Source: Tectiglobus sp965224045 (lineage in GTDB: Bacteria > Pseudomonadota > Alphaproteobacteria > Rhizobiales > Hyphomicrobiaceae). From it: 64,000 nucleotides of DNA. The notes beneath the pieces are model-generated. The model was not told the DNA's origin. It saw only the letters and a program-made list of their open reading frames with translations, and ran no database searches. The translations under genes were made by a program, and so were the position numbers. This document shows positions 1-8,150 of the stretch, one piece after another. Every line of letters starts with the position of its first letter. Position 1 is the stretch's first letter. Location of the stretch: positions 248,001 through 312,000 of the forward strand of contig CBDCYD010000001.1 in the NCBI GenBank assembly GCA_965224045.1, written 5' to 3'.

Positions 1-856
1 AACGAAACAGCGCCTGGATACGCGCCTGCGAGCAACGGCAGAATGCCTCGAGGGCACGCGGCTTCGATGCACGCACGCCTTCTTCGTGGAACAACCGGTA
101 GAGCAGGCGTTCCGGCGCCAGCATAGGATCGAGGATTTCGTGGTCCTCGACGGTCTCGGCGAGGAACTGCACCCGGCGCCAGTCGTCGTCCTCCTCTCCG
201 AGCAGGAAATCGTCCTCGTCATCCTTGTGGTCGTTGCCGCCGACCGGCGTGACGTGCTGCACCAGGATGCCCCCGGCGCGCCATTGCCAGGCACCGCCGG
301 CCTCGTCGCGATCTTGATGGCGCGCGACGGCAAGGCGCACGAACGTTGGCAGTTGCTCGGACTGGCGAAAGTACTGGTGCGCGGCCGCTGCGAGATCCTG
401 GCCTTCAAGCGCGACAACCCCTTGATAGCGTTCCATGCCGCGTCCGGGATCGATCGTAATCGCCAGATAACCGGTACCGAGTAGCGCGCCGTAGTCTGTC
501 GGTCGGCCGGTATCTGCGCGCGCAATGCGCGCATCATCGAAACTCGCATGTGCACGCAACCGGCCGGGTGTTTCGAAGTTGACGACCAGCATCGAAATCG
601 GGCCGTCCGTCTTCGTCTGGATAATGAGATCACCGTCGAACTTCAACGTCGTCCCGAGCATCGCGGTCAGCGCCACGGCTTGCCCTAGCACTTCGTTCAC
701 GACATCGGGATAGTCGTGGCTGGAAATGATGGTATCGACCAGCGGACCCAGCCGTACGAGGCGGCCGAGCGCCTTCGACTGGACCGTTGAAAAGGGCAGC
801 ACGGCGTCATCCCCCGCGGGACGGCCGGATGCGTGATCCGGATCGCTCTCCCTCAT
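1..856 (-). CDS. hslO: Hsp33 redox-regulated chaperone (partial, C-terminus outside window)
   Basis: Read directly from the minus strand: an open frame starts at ATG 856 and runs off the window edge after 285 residues, so it is 3'-truncated here. The N-terminal Hsp33 fold is recognisable (residues about 22-120: LGRLVRLGPLVDTIISSHDY, then a DGDLIIQTKTDGPISMLVV strand region). The last residues include CRCS, the first half of the zinc-binding, redox-switching cysteine centre; the CxxC half lies beyond base 1. Hsp33 is a cytoplasmic holdase activated by oxidation of these cysteines. It lies downstream of argD and argF on the same strand, an order common in Hyphomicrobiales, but a 276-bp gap containing a palindromic repeat separates it from argF. 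A competing ATG at 861 is closed at once by a stop, so 856 is chosen. Confidence 0.9.
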   Translation of the reverse strand, partial: MRESDPDHASGRPAGDDAVLPFSTVQSKALGRLVRLGPLVDTIISSHDYPDVVNEVLGQAVALTAMLGTTLKFDGDLIIQTKTDGPISMLVVNFETPGRLRAHASFDDARIARADTGRPTDYGALLGTGYLAITIDPGRGMERYQGVVALEGQDLAAAAHQYFRQSEQLPTFVRLAVARHQDRDEAGGAWQWRAGGILVQHVTPVGGNDHKDDEDDFLLGEEDDDWRRVQFLAETVEDHEILDPMLAPERLLYRLFHEEGVRASKPRALEAFCRCSQARIQALFR

Positions 857-999
857 TTCATTCTCCTGACCAAACCGTCTTGTGTCCGCATTTCAATTGT
901 TTTGCGGGGCAGCCGCTGCTGGCCCGGCCCGGTCATTGCGACGGGTCGGCATCGACACGCGGACGGGCGTGCAATGATCGTTCGGACCGGGGACGCTAG

Positions 1000-1134
1000 A
1001 GCAACCTGCTTTAATCCGGAATTCGGACAGATTCCGAATTAAAGCAGAAAGTTGCTCGATTCTTTAGAGGCGATCATCTTTGTGCCTCAAGTTGGAGCCG
1101 CGACAGCGGTTCCAACTTAAGGCACGATGATCTA
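1000..1134 (-). repeat. Family B double-hairpin repeat, copy 1
   Basis: Two long inverted repeats sit back to back. One arm pair spans about 1001-1058 (GAGCAAC...TTTAATCCGGAATTCGGA against TCCGAATTAAAGC...GTTGCTC). The other spans about 1070-1131 (GATCATC...GTGCCTCAAGTTGGAGCCGC against GCGGTTCCAACTTAAGGCAC...GATGATC). A second copy lies at 39640-39774 and a fragment near 51547. Read on the minus strand the element begins with TAGATCATCGTGCC, and its TAG is the argF stop codon. It may act as an mRNA 3' structure or terminator, although no U-tract follows. Confidence 0.85.
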
Positions 1135-2055
1135 GCTGCCGCCCAGGCACCACGCCAGAATTGCCTTTTGCGCGTGCAGCCTGTTTTCCGCTTCGTCGAA
1201 AACGACGGACTGCGGCCCGTCGATCACCTCACCACTCACCTCGTGGCCGCGATAGGCCGGCAGGCAGTGCATGAAAACCGCGCCCTCCGCCGCCTTGTCC
1301 ATGATGTCCGGTGTCACCGCGTAGGGTCCAAGGAGCTGCTTGCGGTAACCTTCATCGGTCTGGCCCATCGACACCCAGGTGTCGGTGACAACGCAGTCTG
1401 CTCCTTTGACGGCGGTGGCGGGATCGTCGGTGATCGTCACGTCGGCGTTGTTGGAATTCATCCACGCGACCACGTCCTTGTCGGGTCGCAATTGCCCGGG
1501 ACAGGCGATCCGCAGTTCGAACCCGAGCAGCGAGGAGGCATGGATCCACGACGCGGCGACGTTGTTGCCGTCACCGACCCAGGCAATCGAGCGTCCTGCG
1601 ATCGTGCCGTGGGACTCTTCGAACGTCATGATGTCGGCGACGATCTGGCAGGGATGGCTCTTGTCGGTCAGTCCATTGATCACCGGGATGGACGCGTTGT
1701 CGGCAAGTTCCACGAGCGTGTCGTGGGAGTTCGTGCGCGCCATGATCGCATCCGCATAGCGCGACAGCACCTTGGCCGTGTCGGATACGCTCTCACCGCG
1801 TCCCAACTGTAGATCACTGTGGTTGAGAACGATCGTCTGCCCGCCGAGCTGGCGCATCGCCACATCGAATGAAACCCGCGTGCGCGTTGACGGCTTCTCG
1901 AAAATCATCACGAGGACAGCATCCTCGATTCCGTCGGGCCGGAGTTCCGGCGGCACGCGCTTGCCGGCGCGCTTCATTGTGTGGGCGGCATCGAGGATGC
2001 TGCGCAGAGTTTTTGCCTCGACCGCGTGAATATCTAGGAAGTGGCGGGGCGCCAT
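1132..2055 (-). CDS. argF: Ornithine carbamoyltransferase
   Basis: Transfers the carbamoyl group of carbamoyl phosphate to ornithine to give citrulline in cytoplasmic arginine synthesis. The carbamoyl-phosphate loop STRTR is at about residues 56-60, and the ornithine-site motif HCLPAYRG is near residue 263. The length of 307 residues fits the family. I chose the internal ATG at 2055 (MAPRHFLDI) because family members start just before RHFLD; the frame also allows an ATG at 2088, 13 bp after argD, giving 318 residues. Neither has a strong ribosome site. It follows argD closely on the same strand, so the two are probably co-transcribed. Its stop codon TAG is the first triplet of a palindromic repeat. 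Confidence 0.95.
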   Translation of the reverse strand: MAPRHFLDIHAVEAKTLRSILDAAHTMKRAGKRVPPELRPDGIEDAVLVMIFEKPSTRTRVSFDVAMRQLGGQTIVLNHSDLQLGRGESVSDTAKVLSRYADAIMARTNSHDTLVELADNASIPVINGLTDKSHPCQIVADIMTFEESHGTIAGRSIAWVGDGNNVAASWIHASSLLGFELRIACPGQLRPDKDVVAWMNSNNADVTITDDPATAVKGADCVVTDTWVSMGQTDEGYRKQLLGPYAVTPDIMDKAAEGAVFMHCLPAYRGHEVSGEVIDGPQSVVFDEAENRLHAQKAILAWCLGGS

Positions 2056-2101
2056 CACGGAAGTCTGCCCTGTCAGTCTCAGTTGCATTCTATGGATTGA
2101 C

Positions 2102-3319
2102 CTATGCAGCCTGCTTGTCGCTAAGCGTCTTGAACGCCGTGCCGATGCGCTCGACCGCGTCTGCGAGTTCTTCGTCCGTAACGTTCAGCGGCGGGATCAA
2201 TCGCATGACATTATCGCCCGCGACGACCGTCAACAGTTTCTCGTCCATGCAAGCGTTAATGACGTCGCCTAGCGCCGGTTTCACTTTGAGTCCGGTGAGC
2301 AGCCCAAGTCCGCGAATTTCCTCGACGATGTCCGGATACTGATCCTTGAGGCCGGCGAGTGCCTGTTTGAGCCGCAGTGCCTTGCGCTCGACGTCTTCGA
2401 GAAATCCGGGTGCCAGCACGTTGTTGAGAACGGCGCAACCGACGGCGACGGCAAGCGGATTGCCGCCAAAGGTCGAGCCGTGCGTCCCGGGCACCATGCC
2501 CTTCGCGGCTTCCGCCGTTGCCATTACGGCGCCGAGCGGGAAGCCGCCGCCGATGCCTTTGGCGATCGCCATGACGTCGGGCTTGATGCCGGCCCACTCG
2601 TGCGCGAACAGGCGACCGCTGCGCCCGACGCCGGTCTGCACCTCGTCGACGATCAGCAGCAGGCCGTGTTGGTCGCACAGTTCCCGGAGGCCTTGCAGGC
2701 TCGCCGCAGGGATGACACGGATGCCGCCTTCGCCCATCACCGGCTCGATCATGATTGCAGCCGTCTGTTCGCTCACCGCGGCCTGTGCCGCATCCGGATC
2801 AGCGACGGCGACCCGGTCGAACCCGGGCGCCTCCGGCCCGAAGCCTTCGAGATGCTTGGGATTGCCGGCAGCGGCAATCGTCGCCAGCGTGCGTCCGTGA
2901 AAACAGCCCTCGAACGTGATGATCCGGTTGCGTTCCGGATTGCCGTTGGCGAAGTGATAGCGCCGTGCCAGCTTGATCGCGCCCTCGCAGGCCTCCGCGC
3001 CGGAATTGCAGAAGAACACCCGCTCGGCGAACGACGCTTCGCACAGCATGTCGGCAAGTCGTTCCTGCCCCTCGATCCGATAGAGATTGGATGTATGCCA
3101 GAGCCGCCCGGCCTGTTCTGTCAGCGCCGCGACGAGGTCGGGGTGGGCATGTCCGAGGGTATTGACGGCAATTCCGCTTCCGAAATCCAGGTAACGGTCG
3201 CCGTTCTTGGCAATCAGCCAGGCGCCCTCGCCGCGTTCAAAAATTATGTTCTGGCGGCCATACGTTGTCATTACGGCTGGATGCGGGGCGTCTTTAGGCA
3301 GATCCGCGTGCTCGGCCAT
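2102..3319 (-). CDS. argD: Acetylornithine aminotransferase
   Basis: Class III PLP-dependent aminotransferase of 405 residues. It converts N-acetylglutamate semialdehyde to N-acetylornithine in arginine synthesis and may also serve as succinyldiaminopimelate aminotransferase. The PLP lysine is about K254 within MAIAKGIGGGFPLGA; the IVDEVQTGVGRSG strand with its PLP-contacting Asp precedes it. The frame extends to a TTG at 3343, but the ATG at 3319 has a GGAG ribosome site a suitable distance upstream, so 3319 is used. A strong promoter lies at 3380-3408 and a hairpin with a T-run at 3347-3372, so the leader probably starts in a stem-loop. It forms an operon with argF, 46 bp downstream by the start used here. 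Confidence 0.95.
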   Translation of the reverse strand: MAEHADLPKDAPHPAVMTTYGRQNIIFERGEGAWLIAKNGDRYLDFGSGIAVNTLGHAHPDLVAALTEQAGRLWHTSNLYRIEGQERLADMLCEASFAERVFFCNSGAEACEGAIKLARRYHFANGNPERNRIITFEGCFHGRTLATIAAAGNPKHLEGFGPEAPGFDRVAVADPDAAQAAVSEQTAAIMIEPVMGEGGIRVIPAASLQGLRELCDQHGLLLIVDEVQTGVGRSGRLFAHEWAGIKPDVMAIAKGIGGGFPLGAVMATAEAAKGMVPGTHGSTFGGNPLAVAVGCAVLNNVLAPGFLEDVERKALRLKQALAGLKDQYPDIVEEIRGLGLLTGLKVKPALGDVINACMDEKLLTVVAGDNVMRLIPPLNVTDEELADAVERIGTAFKTLSDKQAA

Positions 3320-3346
3320 GGCCAAATGCTCCAAACTCGACAAACC

Positions 3347-3372
3347 AAAAAAGCCGCCTCGGACGGGCGGCT
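3347..3372 (-). promoter_or_regulatory. Leader hairpin with U-tract in front of argD
   Basis: On the minus strand a perfect 7-bp stem (AGCCGCC / GGCGGCT) with a 7-nt loop is followed by six T. It looks like an intrinsic terminator, yet it sits between the argD promoter and the argD ribosome site. By promoter spacing, transcription should start at or next to the first stem base. It could be a 5' stabilising hairpin, an attenuator, or the terminator of a very short RNA. Confidence 0.6.
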
Positions 3373-3379
3373 AGGCATG

Positions 3380-3408
3380 ATGCTATTGTCGCAGGCAGCA
3401 CCTGTCAA
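3380..3408 (-). promoter_or_regulatory. Sigma-70 type promoter for argD-argF
   Basis: Minus-strand reading gives TTGACA (3408-3403), a spacer of exactly 17 bp, and TAGCAT (3385-3380). The -35 box is perfect and the -10 box matches 4 of 6 positions. Predicted start is about 3373, roughly 54 nt upstream of the argD ATG. Confidence 0.7.
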
Positions 3409-3928
3409 CGCGCTTCCAACCATCCGCACGCGCGCCCGGCCGGCGCATCCGGCCAGGTGATGCTTGGCAACCGGCGGCTTGCCTGCACAACCTGTCGCCG
3501 CCCGGGATCAGAGCGCCCAGGTCAATGTCTTATTTTCGCTCATTAAAGACTATACACAGAAATCGAATCGGCCTGTTGCCGCAAAGTCACTGGGAATGTC
3601 AACAGCGGGCGTCCCAACACCAAGCAGCCTTGTCTAGCTCCGGCCCCTGCGCTTTAGTCCCGTCATCAAGCCGCGGCGGAATGCGGCTTGCGGGCATGCA
3701 CAGGCCGCGGCCGGCGTGCCGAGAACATGGCGAAGCGCGCCTTCGTATGCGCTTGCCGGCGTAGTAGAGCGTCAGTTCAAAGTTAGCGTTTCAGTTCAGT
3801 TTTGTCGTCGAATTCTCGTGGTTCGAGCGCGCGCCTTCGCGCGCTGATGCCGTGCGGGAAATCAGATTGGTTGCGCGCCTGCATTGCGGGCGCTGCGTAG
3901 ACGTGACCCTGTAAGGAGGGCCAGCCAA
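3409..3928. other. Divergent intergenic region argD / gcrA
   Basis: No convincing gene is visible. An AT-richer patch at about 3525-3575, with a GAATC site (the GANTC type methylated by CcrM) at 3565-3569, is the likeliest area for the gcrA promoter. The rest is GC-rich and shows no clear motif. Confidence 0.5.
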
Positions 3929-4483
3929 ATGTCCTGGACCGATGAACGTGTCGAGCTCCTTAAGAAATACTGGGGTGAAGGCCTCAGCGCCAGTCAGATC
4001 GCGGGCCGCCTTGGCGGTGTCACGCGCAATGCCGTGATCGGCAAAGTCCACCGTCTCGGCCTGTCGGGCCGCGCGACGACCACGCGGTTGAAATCATCCC
4101 GCCCGCGCACGCGCGCCGCAACGGCCAAGCGCACCGCCAAACCCCGCTTCGCCAAACCGGGCAATCCGGCATTGCAGTCTCTATATCAGGATGCCGAGCC
4201 CTATACTGCGCCGATTGACGAGATCGATATTCCGCTCGCAGAGCGCAAGACGTTGCAGGATCTGACGGAGAGCAACTGTCGCTGGCCGATCGGCGATCCG
4301 CAGATGCCCGACTTCCATTTCTGCAATCGCAACAAGGTGCCGGGCCTGCCCTATTGCGAACATCACAGCCGGCGCGCATTTCAGCCGCCGCAGGCGCGCC
4401 GCCGCGGCAGGTCGGGCGCCACGGCGGCCAAACCGCAGGTCGCCCAGATCACCCAATCTGGTCCTCAAAAGGTCGACGCCTAG
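3929..4483 (+). CDS. gcrA: GcrA cell cycle regulator
   Basis: A 184-residue alphaproteobacterial transcription factor that works with sigma-70 RNA polymerase at promoters carrying CcrM-methylated GANTC sites. The N-terminal helix-turn-helix is plain (MSWTDERVELLKKYW, then SASQIAGRLGGVTRNAVIGK at about residues 22-41). A basic Ala/Arg-rich linker follows. The C-terminal polymerase-binding part has the family CRWPIGDP...FHFC...YCEHH pattern at about residues 118-150. The ATG at 3929 is chosen over an upstream in-frame start because TAAGGAGGG at 3912-3920 is an excellent ribosome site. It is a lone gene, followed by a family A repeat starting at its stop codon and by an intrinsic terminator at 4700. 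Confidence 0.95.
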   Translation: MSWTDERVELLKKYWGEGLSASQIAGRLGGVTRNAVIGKVHRLGLSGRATTTRLKSSRPRTRAATAKRTAKPRFAKPGNPALQSLYQDAEPYTAPIDEIDIPLAERKTLQDLTESNCRWPIGDPQMPDFHFCNRNKVPGLPYCEHHSRRAFQPPQARRRGRSGATAAKPQVAQITQSGPQKVDA

Positions 4484-4604
4484 AGTTCAGCCTGAGGTGG
4501 AATCGCATCGCCGGTCCGCTCCCCTCCCGACCGCCCACGGCATCATTTTACTGGGTGTTCTGGAGGGGAGCGGGATGGTTTCAGCTCAACCTGAAAGACT
4601 ATAG
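4481..4604 (+). repeat. Family A palindromic repeat, copy 1
   Basis: Begins at the gcrA TAG stop and ends near CTGAAAGACTATAG. The left flank (GGAATCGCATC..CCGG) leads into a CTCCCGACCGCCCA arm, a CGGCATCATTTTAC loop, a decayed right arm (TGGGTGTTCTGGAG) and a right flank with GAGCGGGATGGTTTCAGC. The same architecture occurs at 39091-39220 and, in reverse, at 57744-57902. Confidence 0.85.
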
Positions 4605-4699
4605 CCAGAGCGGAGCCGTTGTCAGCGGCACGTCGCGGGCGAGACATCGGGCGTTCGGGCTTGGGCGCACAGTGATGCTGTCGCGCCAGGCGGGGGAGG

Positions 4700-4731
4700 G
4701 CTGGAGGTCGCGTTGCGCCTCCAGCTTTTTT
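4700..4731 (+). terminator. Intrinsic terminator after gcrA
   Basis: GCTGGAGG, a 10-nt loop and CCTCCAGC form an 8-bp stem followed by six T. It would end gcrA transcripts about 215 nt past the stop codon, after passing through the family A repeat. Confidence 0.85.
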
Positions 4732-4826
4732 GTTTTTGAACACGAAGAGATGTCGGTGGCGTCGGTCTGCGGCGCACCGCCCTGTCGGGCCCCCACAGTC
4801 CGCCAGCCGGGCTGACGTTTGGAACG

Positions 4827-4868
4827 CCCCGACCGATCTGGCTGACATGGGGAAGCGATCGGTCGGGG
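4827..4868. repeat. Perfect 12-bp inverted repeat
   Basis: CCCCGACCGATC (4827-4838) and GATCGGTCGGGG (4857-4868) are exact reverse complements around an 18-nt loop. There is no T-run on either side, so it is not a typical terminator. It lies between the gcrA terminator and the tandem array. Confidence 0.75.
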
Positions 4869-5110
4869 CTGGGGCAAGCATGATTGCGAGTTAGGGTGTT
4901 TTGCAATCACAGGTAGAATATACCGAAACTGTAAACGCACAGTTAACGGAAAAGTCCTCAGCGCAAGGCTTTTTGGGTCCTTGTGCCAACAGCTTCAGGT
5001 TGTATTGATTTGCAAATCCGGGGCAACCAAAGTGGCCGAGCGGCCATTGATACGGGCGGTCTTCACCCTGCGATCCAAGGCATGTCGCAGCAAAACGGAT
5101 TGACTCATAA

Positions 5111-5614
5111 GGGAGCAACGCGACCCTGCCGAACGGCCGCCCCTCCGGAGCCGCCGCGCGCAGCGCGCCTAGCGGCGTGAGGCAATCAAACCCGAAGCGA
5201 GGCGCATTCTTTTGCGACGCGCCTAACAGCATGTCGCCGCAAAACGCATTCGCTCACTAGGGAGCAAGGCGACCCGGCCGAACGGCCGCCCCGCCGGAGC
5301 CACCGCGCGCAGCGCGAATAGCGGCGTGAGGCAAACAACCCGAAGGGAGCAACGCGACCCGGCCGAACGGCCGCCCCGCCGGAGCCGCCGCGCGCAGCGC
5401 GAATAGCGGCGTGAGGCAAACAACCCGAAGGGAGCAACGCGACCCGGCCGAACGGCCGCCCCGCCGGAGCCGCCGCGCGAAGCGCGAATAGCGGCGTGAG
5501 GCAATGAAACCCGAAGTGAGAAAACGGATTCACTCTCAAGGGAGCAACGCGACCCGGCCGAAAGGCCGCCCCGCCGGAGCCGCCGCGCGAAGCGCGAATA
5601 GCGGCGTGAGGCAA
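5111..5614. repeat. Five-copy GC-rich tandem/dispersed repeat of about 85 bp
   Basis: Copies start with GGGAGCAACGCGACC and contain the palindromic core GGCCGAACGGCC, then CCGCCGGAGCCGCCGCGCG and GCGAATAGCGGCGTGAGGCAA. Starts are at 5111, 5260, 5345, 5430 and 5540. Copies 2-4 are head to tail with units of 85-87 bp. Spacers before copies 1, 2 and 5 share a related stretch (AAAACGGATTGACTC, AAAACGCATTCGCTC, AAAACGGATTCACTC). Open frames across it exist only because the unit is GC-rich and stop-poor; I see no gene. Confidence 0.85.
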
Positions 5615-5678
5615 AAAGCGACGCGCTTTCGGGCGGTGGGATCGGACCACGTACCTGCTGCCGGAGCTGCGTTGACGG

Positions 5679-6302
5679 CTACCCGAAATGGTCGGCGAGG
5701 ACCTGCTTGACCGCCCGGCGGGCCTCCATCCGGGCACGATGGTCGGCAACCCGCGGCAGTTGCCGGGCAGGGTCGATACCGTCGCCCTCCAGCCACCGCG
5801 CCACGGTATAGAGGTAGGCATCGCAGATCGAATAGGCCTCGCCGAGGACCCACGGGCCCGCGAGCATGCCGTCCTCGATCAGTTGGAACGCGCCGAGCAC
5901 GGACTCGGGGACTTTGCGTTGCATTTCCGCGATCGCGGCGGGATCGTCGGCCCATCGATGGCCACGCCCACGGTGGGCATGGGCAACGTGGACGGTTGAG
6001 CACAGGTAGCTGTTGAATTCCTGCGCTCGGGCGAATTCGAACGCATCCGACACTGGCGCCAGCGCCGCATTCGGATAGGTTTGCGCGATGTAGGCAAGCA
6101 CCGCCGGTGTTTCGGTCAGCGTGCCGTTGTCCGTTACGAGCGATGGCACCCGGCCTTTGGGGTTGATCGCCAGGTACGCCGCCGACTGCTGTTCGGACGC
6201 ACTGAAATCCACCCGCACGGTCTCGTAATCCGCGCCCGCGTCCTCAAGCGCGATATGGGATGCCAGGGCACAGCTGCCCGGCGCATAATAAAGTTTCAGC
6301 AT
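5679..6302 (-). CDS. Glutathione S-transferase, beta-class like
   Basis: A 207-residue cytoplasmic protein with the N-terminal thioredoxin fold and C-terminal helical domain of GSTs. The start MLKLYYAPGSCALASHIAL carries the beta-class pattern with a cysteine (C11) that forms mixed disulfides with glutathione. KGRVPSLVTDNGTLTETPAVLAYIA at about residues 49-73 is the glutathione-binding strand and cis-proline region. Substrate unknown. It lies 54 bp downstream of dapD on the same strand and may be read through from it. The 3' side abuts the tandem repeat array. Confidence 0.9.
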   Translation of the reverse strand: MLKLYYAPGSCALASHIALEDAGADYETVRVDFSASEQQSAAYLAINPKGRVPSLVTDNGTLTETPAVLAYIAQTYPNAALAPVSDAFEFARAQEFNSYLCSTVHVAHAHRGRGHRWADDPAAIAEMQRKVPESVLGAFQLIEDGMLAGPWVLGEAYSICDAYLYTVARWLEGDGIDPARQLPRVADHRARMEARRAVKQVLADHFG

Positions 6303-6356
6303 GTCCCCTGGCGGCCTCTTGATTGCGGTCGAACGAATGACGATGCAGCCCGCCGG

Positions 6357-7190
6357 TCAATCGCGCAGCAGTTCGTTGATGCTCGTCTTCGAGCGCGTCT
6401 GTGCATCGACGGTCTTGACGATCACTGCGCAATAAAGCGAAGGCGCGTTGCCCGCCGGCAGTGCACCCGGCACGACGACCGAGTAGGGCGGCACCTTGCC
6501 GATGTGGATCTCTCCGCTCGCCCGGTCGATGACCTTCGTCGAAGCGCCGAGGTAGACGCCCATCGACAGGACACTGCCTTCGCCGACGATGACGCCTTCG
6601 GCCACTTCCGAACGCGCGCCGATGAAGCAATTGTCCTCGATGATCACGGGATTGGCCTGCAATGGCTCCAATACACCGCCGATCCCGGCGCCGCCTGAAA
6701 TATGGCAGTCCTTGCCGATCTGGGCACAGCTGCCGACCGTCGCCCACGTGTCGACCATCGTACCGCTATCGACGTAGGCGCCGAGATTGACGAACGACGG
6801 CATTAAGACGACGCCCGGTGCGATATAGGCTGATCGGCGCACGACCGCCCCCGGCACGGCCCGGAAACCGGCTTCGCGAAACTGTTCCGCCGTCCAGCCA
6901 TCGTATTTGAGCGGAACCTTGTCCCAGCCCTGATTTTTGGCGCCGCTGCCATCCCCGTAGGCCATGATATCCATGTCCGCCAATCGGAACGACAACAGCA
7001 CCGCTTTCTTCAGCCACTGGTTGACGACCCATGCATCGCCCTGCTTTTCGGCCACCCGCGCTGCGCCGCTGTCCAGCAACGTGAGCGCCGTCTCGATCGC
7101 ATCGCGCTCAGCACCCTTGGTGTCGGGCGATATCCCGTCGCGCGCCTCCCAGGCAGCGTCAATTGTCGCTTGCAGATCGTCGTGGGCCAT
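6357..7190 (-). CDS. dapD: 2,3,4,5-tetrahydropyridine-2,6-dicarboxylate N-succinyltransferase
   Basis: Succinyl-CoA dependent step of the lysine/meso-diaminopimelate pathway. The 277-residue length fits the family (about 275-285). The N-terminal helical part (LQATIDAAWEARDGIS) is followed by left-handed beta-helix hexapeptide repeats across the middle (GVVLMPSFVNLGAYVD, CHISGGAGIGGVLEP, NCFIGARSEVAEGVIVGEG). The frame continues 51 codons upstream through low-complexity repeat sequence, but the ATG at 7190, with AGAGAA before it, gives the family N-terminus and is used. Together with lysA at 10 kb the window carries two lysine-branch steps. Confidence 0.95.
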   Translation of the reverse strand: MAHDDLQATIDAAWEARDGISPDTKGAERDAIETALTLLDSGAARVAEKQGDAWVVNQWLKKAVLLSFRLADMDIMAYGDGSGAKNQGWDKVPLKYDGWTAEQFREAGFRAVPGAVVRRSAYIAPGVVLMPSFVNLGAYVDSGTMVDTWATVGSCAQIGKDCHISGGAGIGGVLEPLQANPVIIEDNCFIGARSEVAEGVIVGEGSVLSMGVYLGASTKVIDRASGEIHIGKVPPYSVVVPGALPAGNAPSLYCAVIVKTVDAQTRSKTSINELLRD

Positions 7191-7206
7191 TGGTTCTCTT
7201 CTCTCG

Positions 7207-7248
7207 TCGTGGGTCGTGGGTCGTGGGTCGTGGGACGTGGGTTGTGGG
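7207..7248. repeat. Heptamer tandem repeat TCGTGGG
   Basis: Four exact TCGTGGG copies (7207-7234) are followed by ACGTGGG and TTGTGGG. The array lies 17 bp upstream of the dapD start codon, in its 5' region. Copy number could change by slippage. Confidence 0.85.
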
Positions 7249-7369
7249 GCGAATGCCTGAGGGTTCGCCGGCTTTGTTGCGCGCAGCCGTGCGCGAGTCA
7301 ATGCCGGCGCCAATCCGGCCGCCGTTCGCAACCGACACGACAATGACGTTTGGAATGCAGCCGGCGCGA

Positions 7370-8038
7370 TCAGCCTTCGGCCTTGGCGATGAACGCACGA
7401 ATGAGCCGCTTGGCGTCTTCACTGTGCCACTCGGCCGGCCCGACGAGGCGCCCCAGTTCACGGCCGCGGCCGTCGATCAGCAACGTCGACGGCATGCCGA
7501 TTGTCTTGAGCGTGAAACCGAGCTGCGCGGAAGGATCGTGATAGAGCTTCAGCGATTTGACCTTGATGTCGTCAAGGAACTTGCGAGACTTGGCCGGGCT
7601 GCCGCGATCGACGCTGACAGCGACGACCTCGAACCGGTCGGAGCCGAGTTCCGCTTGCAGCTGGTCGAGATGGGGCATTTCCTTGCGGCACGGAGCACAC
7701 CAGGTCGCCCACAGGTTCAGCAAAACGACTTTGCCGCCAAACTCCTTGATCGAGATCTGTTTGCCATCGGCGTTGTTGAACGTGGCATCGGGCAGCGCCA
7801 TCGGAGCGTCTTTGAAGACGAACGTGGTCATCTTGCCAACATTGAGCTTGTCATTCGCAGGCGCGCTCGCGTCCTTGCCTTCGCTGCCGACACTGGCAGG
7901 GCTCTTGCGTGCCGTCTCGACATCGGAGCCATTGCCGTCGCCGCCGGCGATCAAGTATATGGCAGCAAACCCGATGACTGCCGATGCGGCCGCCGCAATG
8001 AGATATGTCTTCCAGGTCGCGCTTCGTTCCGTACCCAT
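7370..8038 (-). CDS. tlpA: Membrane-anchored thiol:disulfide interchange protein, TlpA-like
   Basis: A 222-residue protein with an N-terminal membrane anchor (residues about 10-30, LIAAAASAVIGFAAIYLIAGG), a short linker, and a periplasmic thioredoxin-like domain with the WCAPC active site in LLNLWATWCAPCRKEMPHL. TlpA proteins reduce periplasmic cysteines, for instance during cytochrome c or oxidase assembly. The ATG at 8038 (MGTERSATWKTYL) is preferred over 8098 because the longer form only adds residues ahead of the anchor. It is divergent from argH, a frequent neighbour in this group, and lies upstream of dapD on the same strand (179-bp gap holding the heptamer array). Confidence 0.9.
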   Translation of the reverse strand: MGTERSATWKTYLIAAAASAVIGFAAIYLIAGGDGNGSDVETARKSPASVGSEGKDASAPANDKLNVGKMTTFVFKDAPMALPDATFNNADGKQISIKEFGGKVVLLNLWATWCAPCRKEMPHLDQLQAELGSDRFEVVAVSVDRGSPAKSRKFLDDIKVKSLKLYHDPSAQLGFTLKTIGMPSTLLIDGRGRELGRLVGPAEWHSEDAKRLIRAFIAKAEG

Positions 8039-8150
8039 GCCCTGTGCCCTTGCGCTGGCGAACTGCCGCGGATGATGAACTCGATGCGGAAAAGGCAAAC
8101 GCGAACCGTTGCCGCCCCCGCGATGATCAAACCTTCAGGATGACCCGAAG

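Noticed and set aside
4925..4940. Possible CtrA site (TAAA-N7-TTAAC) after gcrA
   Set aside because: Two mismatches in the first half-site and no gene start near it.
5186..5821. Open frames with repeated Gly/Arg/Ala blocks in the 85-bp array
   Set aside because: They exist in several frames on the repeat itself and have no start signals or domains.
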